From a virus, in the IMG/VR virus record IMGVR_UViG_3300029882_000009, positions 33,746 to 97,745 of that record: a stretch of DNA of 64,000 nucleotides; one strand, written 5' to 3'. The translations under genes and the position numbers were made by a program. This document shows positions 1 through 6,791 of this stretch, one piece after another (the stretch's first letter is position 1; the number at the start of each line of letters is the position of its first letter). Below the pieces are notes generated by a model. It had not been told where the DNA came from, ran no database searches, and worked only from the letters and a program-made list of their open reading frames with translations.

Positions 1-1
1 C

Positions 2-130
2 GCCAATACTTCCCTGTGGGAAACTTTTTGTCAACTTCAGAACGGTCCACTCACAGATTTCAAATTGAATGACTATGAAGACCTGTGTGAAGCTGCTGGA
101 CTTACTGACTATGTGAAGACAAATATATGA
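2..130 (+). CDS. C-terminal end of an unidentified protein (partial)
   Basis: An open frame runs in from the left edge and stops at TGA 128-130. The 42 visible residues are acidic and polar (ending TDYVKTNI) and show no recognisable motif. The stop overlaps the ATG of the next gene as ATGA, the same coupling used throughout this rightward block, which supports it being the tail of a real gene cut by the window edge. Confidence 0.6.
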   Translation, partial: ANTSLWETFCQLQNGPLTDFKLNDYEDLCEAAGLTDYVKTNI

Positions 131-450
131 ATAAATTACTAGCTTGTTCTGTTCGTATCACATACCCAATGCAATTTACAACTTATGGTCCAAATGCTCC
201 GTGTGATGTTTGGGGGATTAAGAGTGTAACAGAGCGGATAATATCTGTGATAATTGTTGCAATGTCAGGGGCAGATATTAAACATCAAGCCTTTAAAGAA
301 GCTCAAAGAGTAGAAGTTAATGGATGTTCGAGTGGTACGTTAGAATTGGTTTCTGTAACCGACTATTCTTCTTACAAGAACAATAAACATCTATTAGATT
401 TTGATTTCCCCAATATTGACAAGGAAAATAAAGAATATGCTAATACTTGA
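127..450 (+). CDS. hypothetical protein, 107 aa
   Basis: Not recognised. The ATG overlaps the stop of the preceding gene by four bases, and the 3' end overlaps the start of the kinase gene. The protein has an Ala/Ile/Val-rich middle around residues 38-47 and a polar, Lys/Asn-rich end. It has no signal peptide, Cys cluster or nucleotide-binding motif. The tight overlaps on both sides argue that it is expressed with the nucleotide-metabolism genes that follow. Confidence 0.55.
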   Translation: MNKLLACSVRITYPMQFTTYGPNAPCDVWGIKSVTERIISVIIVAMSGADIKHQAFKEAQRVEVNGCSSGTLELVSVTDYSSYKNNKHLLDFDFPNIDKENKEYANT

Positions 451-1357
451 AGGTACGGACAATACAGGTAAAACTACGGTCGCGAAAGCGTTATCTAAGC
501 TCTTACCAGGCTGGAGTTATCGACATCATTCAAAACCACCTATTGACGTCTACACCTATTTCTCTACGTTTCTTGCCGACAGTCATTCAAGAGTAATCGT
601 AGATCGTTTTCATTGGTCAAACTATGCTTACTCTCAGACATACCATGATCAGCCATTAATGAACAAACATCAATGGCGCTGTCTTGAACTTATGTTGATG
701 GCCCAAAATACTCATACTCTCTATATGTACGATGATCCTGAGAACGTTATTGGACGCTGGGGAAGTGGGGAGATGTATGAGGCGAAGGCGGATAAGATTA
801 GGGAGTTAAGCGAACATTATCTTGAACTCTACAAGGGTATTCCCGATGCGGATATTCGATGTACTTTACCTGCTAGCATGTACAACCTTAGAGATTTAAT
901 GGATGAAAACGGAGATCCAACTGAGAAATTAAAGGTTATAGCTATTAACTCCATAACTTCATCGACTGCTGCTTCAAAGTTATTGCCTCCGAGTCTTGGT
1001 ATGGGCGCGGTTGGTGGTTTCATGGTCATTGGTGATACTCCATTATGGCCAGCGGATGATGATAAACGTCCCCAAGTTCCGTGGAATTATGATGGTTGGT
1101 TATGGCAAGCTATAGATGAATATAAAGTCAAATGGTGGAATGGGTATTACACCTATGCCTCAGCGTTTGATAGTAATTATCAGATGGGACATTACATTCA
1201 CAAGGTTATTAAACCAAAAAAGATACTTTACGTAGGTAACGTACCATCCACTGTTTCTTATGTTTCAACATTACACATGCCAATACCTTTCAGCAGCACT
1301 AGATGGGTACCGGACAAATGGAAACTGGAAGTCGGAGAGTTTTTAAATGGGAATTAG
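437..1357 (+). CDS. Thymidylate kinase-like P-loop kinase with a C-terminal UDG-like extension
   Basis: The ATG at 437 is preferred over the upstream ATG at 401 because AAGGAAA lies about 10 nt before it and the P-loop then sits at the N terminus. Residues 6-14 read GTDNTGKTT, a Walker A like that of dTMP kinases. The segment IVDRFHWSNYAYSQ matches the DR(Y/F/H) nucleotide-binding motif of that family. After about residue 150 comes an extension of about 150 residues that is not part of a normal thymidylate kinase. It contains MVIGDTP, then PWNYDGWLWQAI, and later KILYVGNVPS and HMPIPF, an order resembling uracil-DNA-glycosylase folds (GEAPG-like, then a glycine-rich segment, then a final H-P segment). 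The kinase call is firm. The glycosylase-like reading is an inference. The gene overlaps both neighbours, and its place beside dCMP deaminase fits phage dTTP supply. Confidence 0.75.
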   Translation: MLILEGTDNTGKTTVAKALSKLLPGWSYRHHSKPPIDVYTYFSTFLADSHSRVIVDRFHWSNYAYSQTYHDQPLMNKHQWRCLELMLMAQNTHTLYMYDDPENVIGRWGSGEMYEAKADKIRELSEHYLELYKGIPDADIRCTLPASMYNLRDLMDENGDPTEKLKVIAINSITSSTAASKLLPPSLGMGAVGGFMVIGDTPLWPADDDKRPQVPWNYDGWLWQAIDEYKVKWWNGYYTYASAFDSNYQMGHYIHKVIKPKKILYVGNVPSTVSYVSTLHMPIPFSSTRWVPDKWKLEVGEFLNGN

Positions 1358-2717
1358 ATCTGTAGAGTATGACTTCGAAAATTACGCTATCAAAGAAGTT
1401 GTCTCAGATATGGAAGTATCACTGGATATTACGGCCAATTCTTACTACAGTGATAGATTGCGTGGTATGGTATACGATCTGTCAACAAAACTCGCTTCTA
1501 ACAATGTCTTTGAAGAAGTAGTTCATGATCCTGTAGTAAAGAAATATACCAGCCACACAATATCAATACCGTTGACATGGTGGGATCATTTGAAAGACAC
1601 CTATAATGAGTATTGGCGCATGAATATTTTTAAAGTTAGTAAGCGTGAAATAATGGTAGAGAGAGTAATAAACAACTATCACAAACACGTCTATAGAGTT
1701 GTTCATGTTTGTCCTCATTTACCGCTGCGAAAAGATGATTTACATAACTGTATTAATTTCATACAGAAGGATCAATATATGAGTACTATTGTTATATATC
1801 ACAAGGCTGATTTCGATGGTTTGTTTTGCAGGGAAATTGCACATAAGGCACTCGGCGATAAAGACGTTGAGTACATCGGATGGGATTATGGTGACATAGA
1901 GCCTGTGTGTGACAAAGACGACACCATTTATATACTTGACATTAATGTTCCTTCATTGATGGATCATAAAGGTGTAATATGGATAGATCATCACAAGACT
2001 GCCATAGACCGATACGGAAAATTGCCCGGACTGCAAATTGATGGAGTGGCTGCTTGTCGTCTTTGTTGGCAATATTTAATTGAGGGTTCCCGAGAAACTT
2101 TAGTTAAGGAAATGTTTATTGATCGGTTACTTCCTGAGCCTATTGCTGTACGTCTCGCTGGGGAATATGATATTTGGGATAAGAGAGACGAGCGAGCAGA
2201 TACTTTTCAGTTCGGTCTTCGTAGTGTTGATCTTAATTCCAAACCACATGGTTTATATTCATATTGGGATAGACTGCTTGATAACGGTAAATATGCAGCT
2301 TGCACTGTTGACGAACTATTACAAAACGGTAAACTGATTCAAGATTACCAAACCAAACAATATGCTAAAACTATCAAATCATGCGGTTTTACTCTGGATT
2401 GGGAAGGTATCACATTCCTTGCTATAAATACATCAAGAGGATATAATTCTCACCTGTTTACCGCAGCGTTAACAGATGATCATGATGCCTGTCTTGGTTT
2501 TGGATGGGATGGCAATAAATGGTCAATTTCCTTATATGGTGCTCCACATCGACCTGATATTGATCTTTCACAAATCGCTATCAAGTATGGTGGGGGCGGA
2601 CACAAACAGGCTTGTGGTTTTCAATCACGTAATTTACCTTTTGTCTTAATGACCGAACAAGAACGAAAAGTTCAAAAGGAAGTTAACGGTTATGGATGTA
2701 GTGATGGTGGTGGGTAA
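1347..2717 (+). CDS. DHH-family phosphoesterase with an extra N-terminal domain
   Basis: The 456-aa protein has a novel N-terminal part (about 1-144) joined to a DHH phosphoesterase (about 145-430). Visible motifs are HKADFDGLF (metal-binding, motif I type), IDHHKTAID (the DHH motif) and KYGGGGHKQACGF (DHHA1 substrate-binding GGGH). The family comprises RecJ exonucleases and nanoRNA or cyclic-dinucleotide phosphodiesterases. The short spacing and small DHHA1 domain look more like the NrnA/oligoribonuclease side than RecJ. The start at 1347 has GGAGAG upstream. At codon 145 an in-frame ATG (1779) is preceded by AGAAGG at 8-nt spacing exactly where the DHH domain begins, so a shorter second product is possible. 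Confidence 0.85.
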   Translation: MGIRSVEYDFENYAIKEVVSDMEVSLDITANSYYSDRLRGMVYDLSTKLASNNVFEEVVHDPVVKKYTSHTISIPLTWWDHLKDTYNEYWRMNIFKVSKREIMVERVINNYHKHVYRVVHVCPHLPLRKDDLHNCINFIQKDQYMSTIVIYHKADFDGLFCREIAHKALGDKDVEYIGWDYGDIEPVCDKDDTIYILDINVPSLMDHKGVIWIDHHKTAIDRYGKLPGLQIDGVAACRLCWQYLIEGSRETLVKEMFIDRLLPEPIAVRLAGEYDIWDKRDERADTFQFGLRSVDLNSKPHGLYSYWDRLLDNGKYAACTVDELLQNGKLIQDYQTKQYAKTIKSCGFTLDWEGITFLAINTSRGYNSHLFTAALTDDHDACLGFGWDGNKWSISLYGAPHRPDIDLSQIAIKYGGGGHKQACGFQSRNLPFVLMTEQERKVQKEVNGYGCSDGGG

Positions 2718-3187
2718 TGAACAGAATCAGTCTTGACACTCGCTATATGTTGATTGCTCATACCGTAGCTCTTGGTTCTACCTGTTTACGTCGTAAAGTA
2801 GGAGCAGTATTACTTCGCGAAGGTCGTATCATTTCCACAGGTTATAATGGAACACCTTCAGGAAGCCCTCACTGTTCGTCTGACACGTGCGGACCAGGTA
2901 AATCCTGCACAGACACCATTCATGCTGAAATCAACGCTATAACAAGAGCTAGAGAGCAAGGGGATACACTCTATTGTACCGACCAACCTTGTCTACCTTG
3001 TATTAAAGCCATTGTTTCTCATAATTCCAATATTCGTATCTTATATTGGCGTTCCTATGAAGACAAAGTAAGAGATGAATGGTGTCAAAAGATGGGCGTT
3101 GAAATCTATGAAATTGGCTGGGATGACATGATAGATAAATATTCAGCATTAATAGGATTAGGAGAAGATAAATGTGTGACTGTATAA
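2717..3187 (+). CDS. dCMP deaminase
   Basis: Zinc-dependent cytidine/deoxycytidylate deaminase fold: catalytic H69-A-E71 in TIHAEINAI and the second zinc motif PCLPC with C92 and C95. An additional CSSDTCGPGKSC segment precedes the catalytic motif, as in ComEB-type dCMP deaminases, where it forms an extra zinc site. It converts dCMP to dUMP, the feedstock for dTMP, consistent with the thymidylate-kinase-like gene two genes upstream. The start codon overlaps the previous stop as TAATG. The length of 156 aa is normal for the family. Confidence 0.92.
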   Translation: MNRISLDTRYMLIAHTVALGSTCLRRKVGAVLLREGRIISTGYNGTPSGSPHCSSDTCGPGKSCTDTIHAEINAITRAREQGDTLYCTDQPCLPCIKAIVSHNSNIRILYWRSYEDKVRDEWCQKMGVEIYEIGWDDMIDKYSALIGLGEDKCVTV

Positions 3188-3402
3188 CGATGGTGAATGA
3201 AGCGTTAAAACCTACAGGTTTTTCTTTGTGTTGGTCTACTGCCATACCTTCAGAGGGAGGGCAAGCATGGACATTTATTCCTATAAAAACATGGAAACAA
3301 GGTAAAGGATTAAAACTTATTGATGGTCCAGTAATTCAACCTAAATTTTGTTCGTTTTGTGGTAATCCGGTAGGATTGTGTGGGGACGGGGTTGTTGTTT
3401 AG
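3172..3402 (+). CDS. hypothetical small protein with a C-x2-C motif
   Basis: 76 aa, starting inside the end of the deaminase gene with GGAGAAG upstream. It carries FCSFCGNPVG near the C terminus, half of a zinc ribbon, plus C2 and C4 at the N terminus that could supply the remaining ligands. No known family was recognised. The overlap with the deaminase indicates translational coupling. Confidence 0.6.
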   Translation: MCDCITMVNEALKPTGFSLCWSTAIPSEGGQAWTFIPIKTWKQGKGLKLIDGPVIQPKFCSFCGNPVGLCGDGVVV

Positions 3403-3559
3403 AGAAATAATTTATGTCTATCTCTTTTGTGGCTTGACACTTATGGGACTACCATATTGGCTCACTCACATATTTAGTCCTATTAGATTTTTGCTTCTCA
3501 CACTAACATGGCCTTATTGGGTATGGGCATCTATACAGACAGGGAATGATATAGAGTGA
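3380..3559 (+). CDS. small membrane protein, about 59 aa
   Basis: An open frame ends at TGA 3557-3559, overlapping the GTG start of the next gene as GTGA. It encodes two hydrophobic stretches (IIYVYLFCGLTLMGLPYWL and RFLLLTLTWPYWVW). The start is uncertain: GTG 3380 has TAGGA just upstream, and TTG 3392 or 3395 follows GGGGACGGGG. Its function is unknown. The operon-style overlap and clear membrane segments support a real gene. Confidence 0.5.
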   Translation: MGTGLLFREIIYVYLFCGLTLMGLPYWLTHIFSPIRFLLLTLTWPYWVWASIQTGNDIE

Positions 3560-3834
3560 GCACATTGATTGAAAAAGCTGAACTAGCTCGCATTCATTGG
3601 GAATCTATCCCTAAAGGTACGATAGAAAAATACAATGCATGGGATGTGTGGTCCGATGCCTGTAAGCGAAGAGATAGTTGGATAAGTAGATTAACCAACG
3701 CTCGTCTTAAAGTGTGTGAAGCCGCAATATTCTTTAAAGCTAATGTATCATGTCCCCCAGACTTTGAAAATCCTGAAAAGTATCTGATAAAGTTTGTATA
3801 TACACTTGAACTTATTGAAAGTGAAAACACATGA
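3556..3834 (+). CDS. hypothetical protein, 92 aa
   Basis: It begins with GTG overlapping the preceding stop and ends four bases inside the next gene (ATGA). The protein has many Trp and charged residues and may be a mixed helical domain. No motif was recognised. The coupling on both sides is the main evidence for expression. Confidence 0.6.
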   Translation: MSTLIEKAELARIHWESIPKGTIEKYNAWDVWSDACKRRDSWISRLTNARLKVCEAAIFFKANVSCPPDFENPEKYLIKFVYTLELIESENT

Positions 3835-4250
3835 ATGAACGTGAACTTTACCAACCCCTTATAAAAGGTGCTAACGCTGAGGGATGGTTGTTGTGGAGAG
3901 TCAAAGACGGCACTTATGGGAAAAATCCTTTTGATATAAGTGGTGTTGCCCCTGACGGTCGAGCGGTAGGTTTTGAGGTTAAAAAATTAATAAGGATAAG
4001 AGAAGACCAACCTATTGGTTGGTCTGTCTTTGAGTCCCATCAACTTGCCTATCTAAAAGCTTATCAGAAACATGGTGGTCATGCAATCATGGGGTTTTAC
4101 GGAACGTCAGACAATCGTCTTATTCTGGTTCGATATGACGAATTGCGTAACCCTAAAGCTTTACTGGAAACTTATCAGATGGTTGAATTGAAGAAGGATA
4201 AAGAAATTTGGACTGGCTGGTCTAAATATGAAATGTTGGGGAGGCCATAA
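3831..4250 (+). CDS. RecU-like PD-(D/E)XK nuclease (Holliday junction resolvase type)
   Basis: 139 aa. Residues NPFDISGVAPDGRAVGFEVKK provide the PD-(D/E)xK core, with D35 and E49-V-K51. SHQLAYLKAYQKHGG (H70, Q71) matches the helix that follows the core in RecU-like resolvases, where His/Gln and a GG turn are conserved. Such enzymes resolve branched DNA during recombination or before packaging. A VRR-NUC or restriction-like assignment cannot be excluded, because only the core motifs are visible. It is the last gene of the rightward block and converges on the late operon 25 nt away. Confidence 0.75.
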   Translation: MNERELYQPLIKGANAEGWLLWRVKDGTYGKNPFDISGVAPDGRAVGFEVKKLIRIREDQPIGWSVFESHQLAYLKAYQKHGGHAIMGFYGTSDNRLILVRYDELRNPKALLETYQMVELKKDKEIWTGWSKYEMLGRP

Positions 4251-4274
4251 CTTCATCCATTTGTCTTAGTTCCT

Positions 4275-5009
4275 CTACTGGCAAGTCCCTGCAGCGAGAC
4301 TGTAGACCTGATTAACAACATATGAACCCCTCGTCTTCGGCAGCCACTCACACAGTTCCGCAATCTCATACATGCCGGAGCCTAGATTCTGCCCCTGAGC
4401 ATCCTCATGCCAGCAATTATCGAGCGGATCTGTCAGCGTGTCGTCAATCTCAAGACTCAACAATTCCGTCATATATGAGAAATCAGTATAATAATTGACT
4501 GCGATCACGAGCCCCTTGCGGAAGGTTAGCCATGTATGTAGACTACCTGCTGCATACCCGTTGCAAGTAAAAGTAGTTCCAGGTGCGACAAATATGACGT
4601 AGATATCGTTGCCGCCGCCCTGCCTGCCGAAGATCTTGGACAGGATAGAGTTAAGCAGGCCAGTTGGCCCATACGTATTTTGTACAACCGTAGACGCTGG
4701 CCCTACATCCATCGTTGAAGCGGTGGCTACGTTGATCGATGATGAGTATGCGCCGAGTGCACCTGAATCGTACTGCAGAATTACCGGGTCCGGGCTGGAC
4801 GCGATATACTTAACAAACTGAGTAAGTGCGGACTGTGTTGCCGATGGGTAGGCTCCCATGAAAATCAAATGGTATTGCGGGTTACTGATCGTGACGCCGC
4901 CGTAGTTCTGGAACCCGGACGGGCTGATTGGGCCGACGATTGTCTGTGCAAACGACGGGCCGGAGAGCAGGAGTGATAGACACATAAGTGCCCAAAGTCT
5001 AGTTTTCAT
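4275..5009 (-). CDS. Secreted EXORDIUM/metallopeptidase-like protein with altered zinc motif
   Basis: The N terminus is a clear Sec signal peptide (MKTRLWALMCLSLLLSGPSFA then Q). The mature part resembles bacterial proteins related to plant EXORDIUM, which end in a metal site of the form SHExxEAxTDP followed by YEIxDxC. Here the corresponding text is SLEIDDTLTDP and MYEIAELCEW, so the first zinc-binding His is replaced by Leu. An active peptidase is therefore doubtful and a binding role may remain. The G+C content looks higher than in the early genes. It is the most promoter-distal gene of the late block, downstream of the lysis genes, where phages often keep accessory genes. The family assignment is from memory of the motif. 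Confidence 0.55.
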   Translation of the reverse strand: MKTRLWALMCLSLLLSGPSFAQTIVGPISPSGFQNYGGVTISNPQYHLIFMGAYPSATQSALTQFVKYIASSPDPVILQYDSGALGAYSSSINVATASTMDVGPASTVVQNTYGPTGLLNSILSKIFGRQGGGNDIYVIFVAPGTTFTCNGYAAGSLHTWLTFRKGLVIAVNYYTDFSYMTELLSLEIDDTLTDPLDNCWHEDAQGQNLGSGMYEIAELCEWLPKTRGSYVVNQVYSLAAGTCQ

Positions 5010-5090
5010 TCTATTTTCCCCTTTTTAGCGAGTTAGTGCGCAGAAATTGCATGAGTTGAGTGATAGCAAATCATCGTGCATGGGGTGCCT

Positions 5091-5471
5091 CTATTCGAAC
5101 TCTGCGGCGACCTGGAGTGAGTTGGCGTTAATTACAGCGGACTCGATTGCAAGCCCAGCTATCTCGACTGTTACACCATTGCTGTTGCGGTGAACCGTAA
5201 CCAGCGGAGGTAGCTTGGACACATGTTCCATAATTTGATTCAACACAAAGCCTTTGACAAGGAAGGTGATCGGTAAACCTCCGGCGTCCACTTCCGCTAT
5301 CTGCGCTTCGATCCAGTTACCTGATATGTTCAGGTGAAACAACACTTTGCAATTGATCTCGTCAACCTTAGTGGTTACTTGCAGATCGTTACCTACAAAA
5401 CTAAAGACGAACGGGAGCGACAAGGCAAAGGTTACCCAATCAAAGTCGGCGGTTGTTAGATTGGCAGTCAT
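5091..5471 (-). CDS. hypothetical protein, 126 aa
   Basis: Not recognised. The ATG overlaps the stop of the upstream gene (ATGA). The sequence is beta-rich with alternating hydrophobics (LPPLVTVHRNSNGVTVEIAG), like a small structural or lipid-binding fold. It has no signal peptide. It forms a coupled pair with the 74-aa gene upstream and shares the higher G+C of the 4.3-6.8 kb segment. Confidence 0.6.
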   Translation of the reverse strand: MTANLTTADFDWVTFALSLPFVFSFVGNDLQVTTKVDEINCKVLFHLNISGNWIEAQIAEVDAGGLPITFLVKGFVLNQIMEHVSKLPPLVTVHRNSNGVTVEIAGLAIESAVINANSLQVAAEFE

Positions 5472-5692
5472 TTTGTTGGAGTTGCTGGCACATCGGGGGA
5501 AATAACGATGTCTATATCGAGTGCCTCAGTGACCCCGTTGACCGTCACCGGCTGCTTGAGATCCAGTGTGCCAGTCATGCCAGCCGTGGCTTTTTCCAGT
5601 ACCGACATGTCCGCACCTTCGAGCTGACCGAAATAGGCTAACGACTTAGTAATTTCTGATGATTTTAATCCAATGTTCATTTTTATCTCCAT
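5468..5692 (-). CDS. hypothetical protein, 74 aa
   Basis: Start ATG 5692 has GGAGATAAAA upstream. The protein has an N-terminal helix (SSEITKSLAYFGQLEGADMSV) and a beta-like C-terminal half ending SPDVPATPTK. No family was recognised. The stop overlaps the next start by four bases. Confidence 0.6.
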   Translation of the reverse strand: MEIKMNIGLKSSEITKSLAYFGQLEGADMSVLEKATAGMTGTLDLKQPVTVNGVTEALDIDIVISPDVPATPTK

Positions 5693-5708
5693 ACAAACCG
5701 GGATAGAC

Positions 5709-5957
5709 CTAAGCGTCTTCGTTGGGTTCGCCTACGGTCACGATTTCCTCAACGATGTTGTTGATATCTTTTTCAAGCCAGCCTTCGGGCTTAGGCTTGC
5801 TAGGCTTTGGCTTATTGTCTGCCTGTGCCTGTGCGGAGTCCGGGAATTGCGCGTCCTCGAAACTGTCGAGGGTTGGTGGGTCATTTGGATCTACTTGTAT
5901 TTCAGTCCTCCGGTTGTGGGATCTGTGATAAAAACAAAGGGATCTGTTGCCGCCCAA
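5709..5957 (-). CDS. hypothetical Pro/Lys/Asp-rich protein, start uncertain
   Basis: The body is low-complexity and acidic (PNDPPTLDSFEDAQ, NKPKPSKPKPEG), probably disordered. The TTG at 5957 has AGGGA six bases upstream, but it would place 19 unusual residues inside the end of the upstream gene. A perfect GGAGG (5907-5911) sits six bases before an in-frame ATA at 5898-5900, immediately after the upstream stop, so the protein may start there with a rare AUA codon. No function was recognised. Confidence 0.45.
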   Translation of the reverse strand: MGGNRSLCFYHRSHNRRTEIQVDPNDPPTLDSFEDAQFPDSAQAQADNKPKPSKPKPEGWLEKDINNIVEEIVTVGEPNEDA

Positions 5958-6132
5958 TTCCTGTCCCTATGCCGAGCATTCTTTCCAAGGCATCAAGACG
6001 TTGCTTGACTTCTGCCACATCTTGACCTAATGCTGTAATCTCTGGCTCCATCTCATCAACGGTCTCTTTTACTGCATCGGTTGCTGCAGCATCGGCATCG
6101 ATTCCCTGTTGATTGTTTGGTGTTGCGTCCAT
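5902..6132 (-). CDS. hypothetical coiled-coil protein, 76 aa
   Basis: It starts at ATG 6132 after AGGAGAAACC. The central part (KETVDEMEPEITALGQDV and AEVKQRLDALERMLGIG) has heptad-like leucine spacing typical of a short coiled coil, preceded by an Ala/Asp-rich region. Its place after the endolysin and a tiny membrane protein suggests a lysis or host-envelope role, but no family was recognised. Confidence 0.6.
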   Translation of the reverse strand: MDATPNNQQGIDADAAATDAVKETVDEMEPEITALGQDVAEVKQRLDALERMLGIGTGIGRQQIPLFLSQIPQPED

Positions 6133-6141
6133 TGGTTTCTC

Positions 6142-6237
6142 CTAAAGGTTCATGTTTTTGAGCTTGATTGCAAGATACACGAATGCACCGACAGCAACAA
6201 CTGCGCCGCCGAGTATGGCGGAAAGCCATGGGTTCAT
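6142..6237 (-). CDS. 31-aa single-span membrane protein, holin candidate
   Basis: ATG 6237 follows a perfect AGGAGG at 7-nt spacing. The product is one transmembrane helix (LSAILGGAVVAVGAFVYLAI) with a short basic tail (KLKNMNL). It lies between the endolysin gene and a coiled-coil gene, with its ribosome site overlapping the endolysin stop. Small pinholin-like proteins sit in such positions, but 31 aa with one span is also compatible with an accessory lysis peptide. Confidence 0.65.
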   Translation of the reverse strand: MNPWLSAILGGAVVAVGAFVYLAIKLKNMNL

Positions 6238-6248
6238 AATATTTCCTC

Positions 6249-6791
6249 CTATCCCTGAATGTCGGTGGCAGTCTTCAGGGCGTCAAGGCGATTAATCCAG
6301 CCTCGTAAAAATTGTTCATCGTGCGGGTAATGTGTGGCCAGGTACTCGTAGAACTGGACGCGCGCATTGATGTCAGCGAGCGCTAGGTTCGCCGGGTGTT
6401 GCGTGTTGTGAATAGCGTCACTTAAAGCTTGTGACCATTCCTCGCTCGTTGCAGATGTGTTGAAAATCTGGTTAAGTGTCAGGATTGCACGCCCAATGCC
6501 TTCGTTTACGCTACAGTCGAAGGTCACGATATCGAGCGGGACCGGCAGTCCTTCGCAGTGACACGGGGACCAATACCGCGTACTGTAGATGTCCTCTACT
6601 TCTGTCTGTGTAATGAGCCGCACGTCCTGCGTTGGTTCACCCTTAGATTTCCGGTAGGCGTCATAGTCTATGTGGGTTATCCCGAAGTTGGTTGCGCCTC
6701 CGTTGTCGCCAGGATCATCTGTATAGCCGCCCTCAGCTTGCAGGACGAATGCGAGAGATATTTGGAAACGGGTTTTTGTCGTTGTGGTCAT
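6249..6791 (-). CDS. Endolysin, GH108 N-acetylmuramidase
   Basis: 180 aa. The N-terminal motif EGGYTDDPGDNGGATNFGIT, with catalytic E20, is diagnostic of glycoside hydrolase family 108. A C-terminal peptidoglycan-binding-like helical part follows (LRGWINRLDAL). It cleaves the glycan backbone of peptidoglycan at lysis. There is no signal peptide or N-terminal membrane helix, so it would need a holin, and the 31-aa membrane protein directly downstream is a candidate. The start overlaps the stop of the intein-containing gene by four bases. The length is normal for this family in Gram-negative phages. Confidence 0.9.
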   Translation of the reverse strand: MTTTTKTRFQISLAFVLQAEGGYTDDPGDNGGATNFGITHIDYDAYRKSKGEPTQDVRLITQTEVEDIYSTRYWSPCHCEGLPVPLDIVTFDCSVNEGIGRAILTLNQIFNTSATSEEWSQALSDAIHNTQHPANLALADINARVQFYEYLATHYPHDEQFLRGWINRLDALKTATDIQG

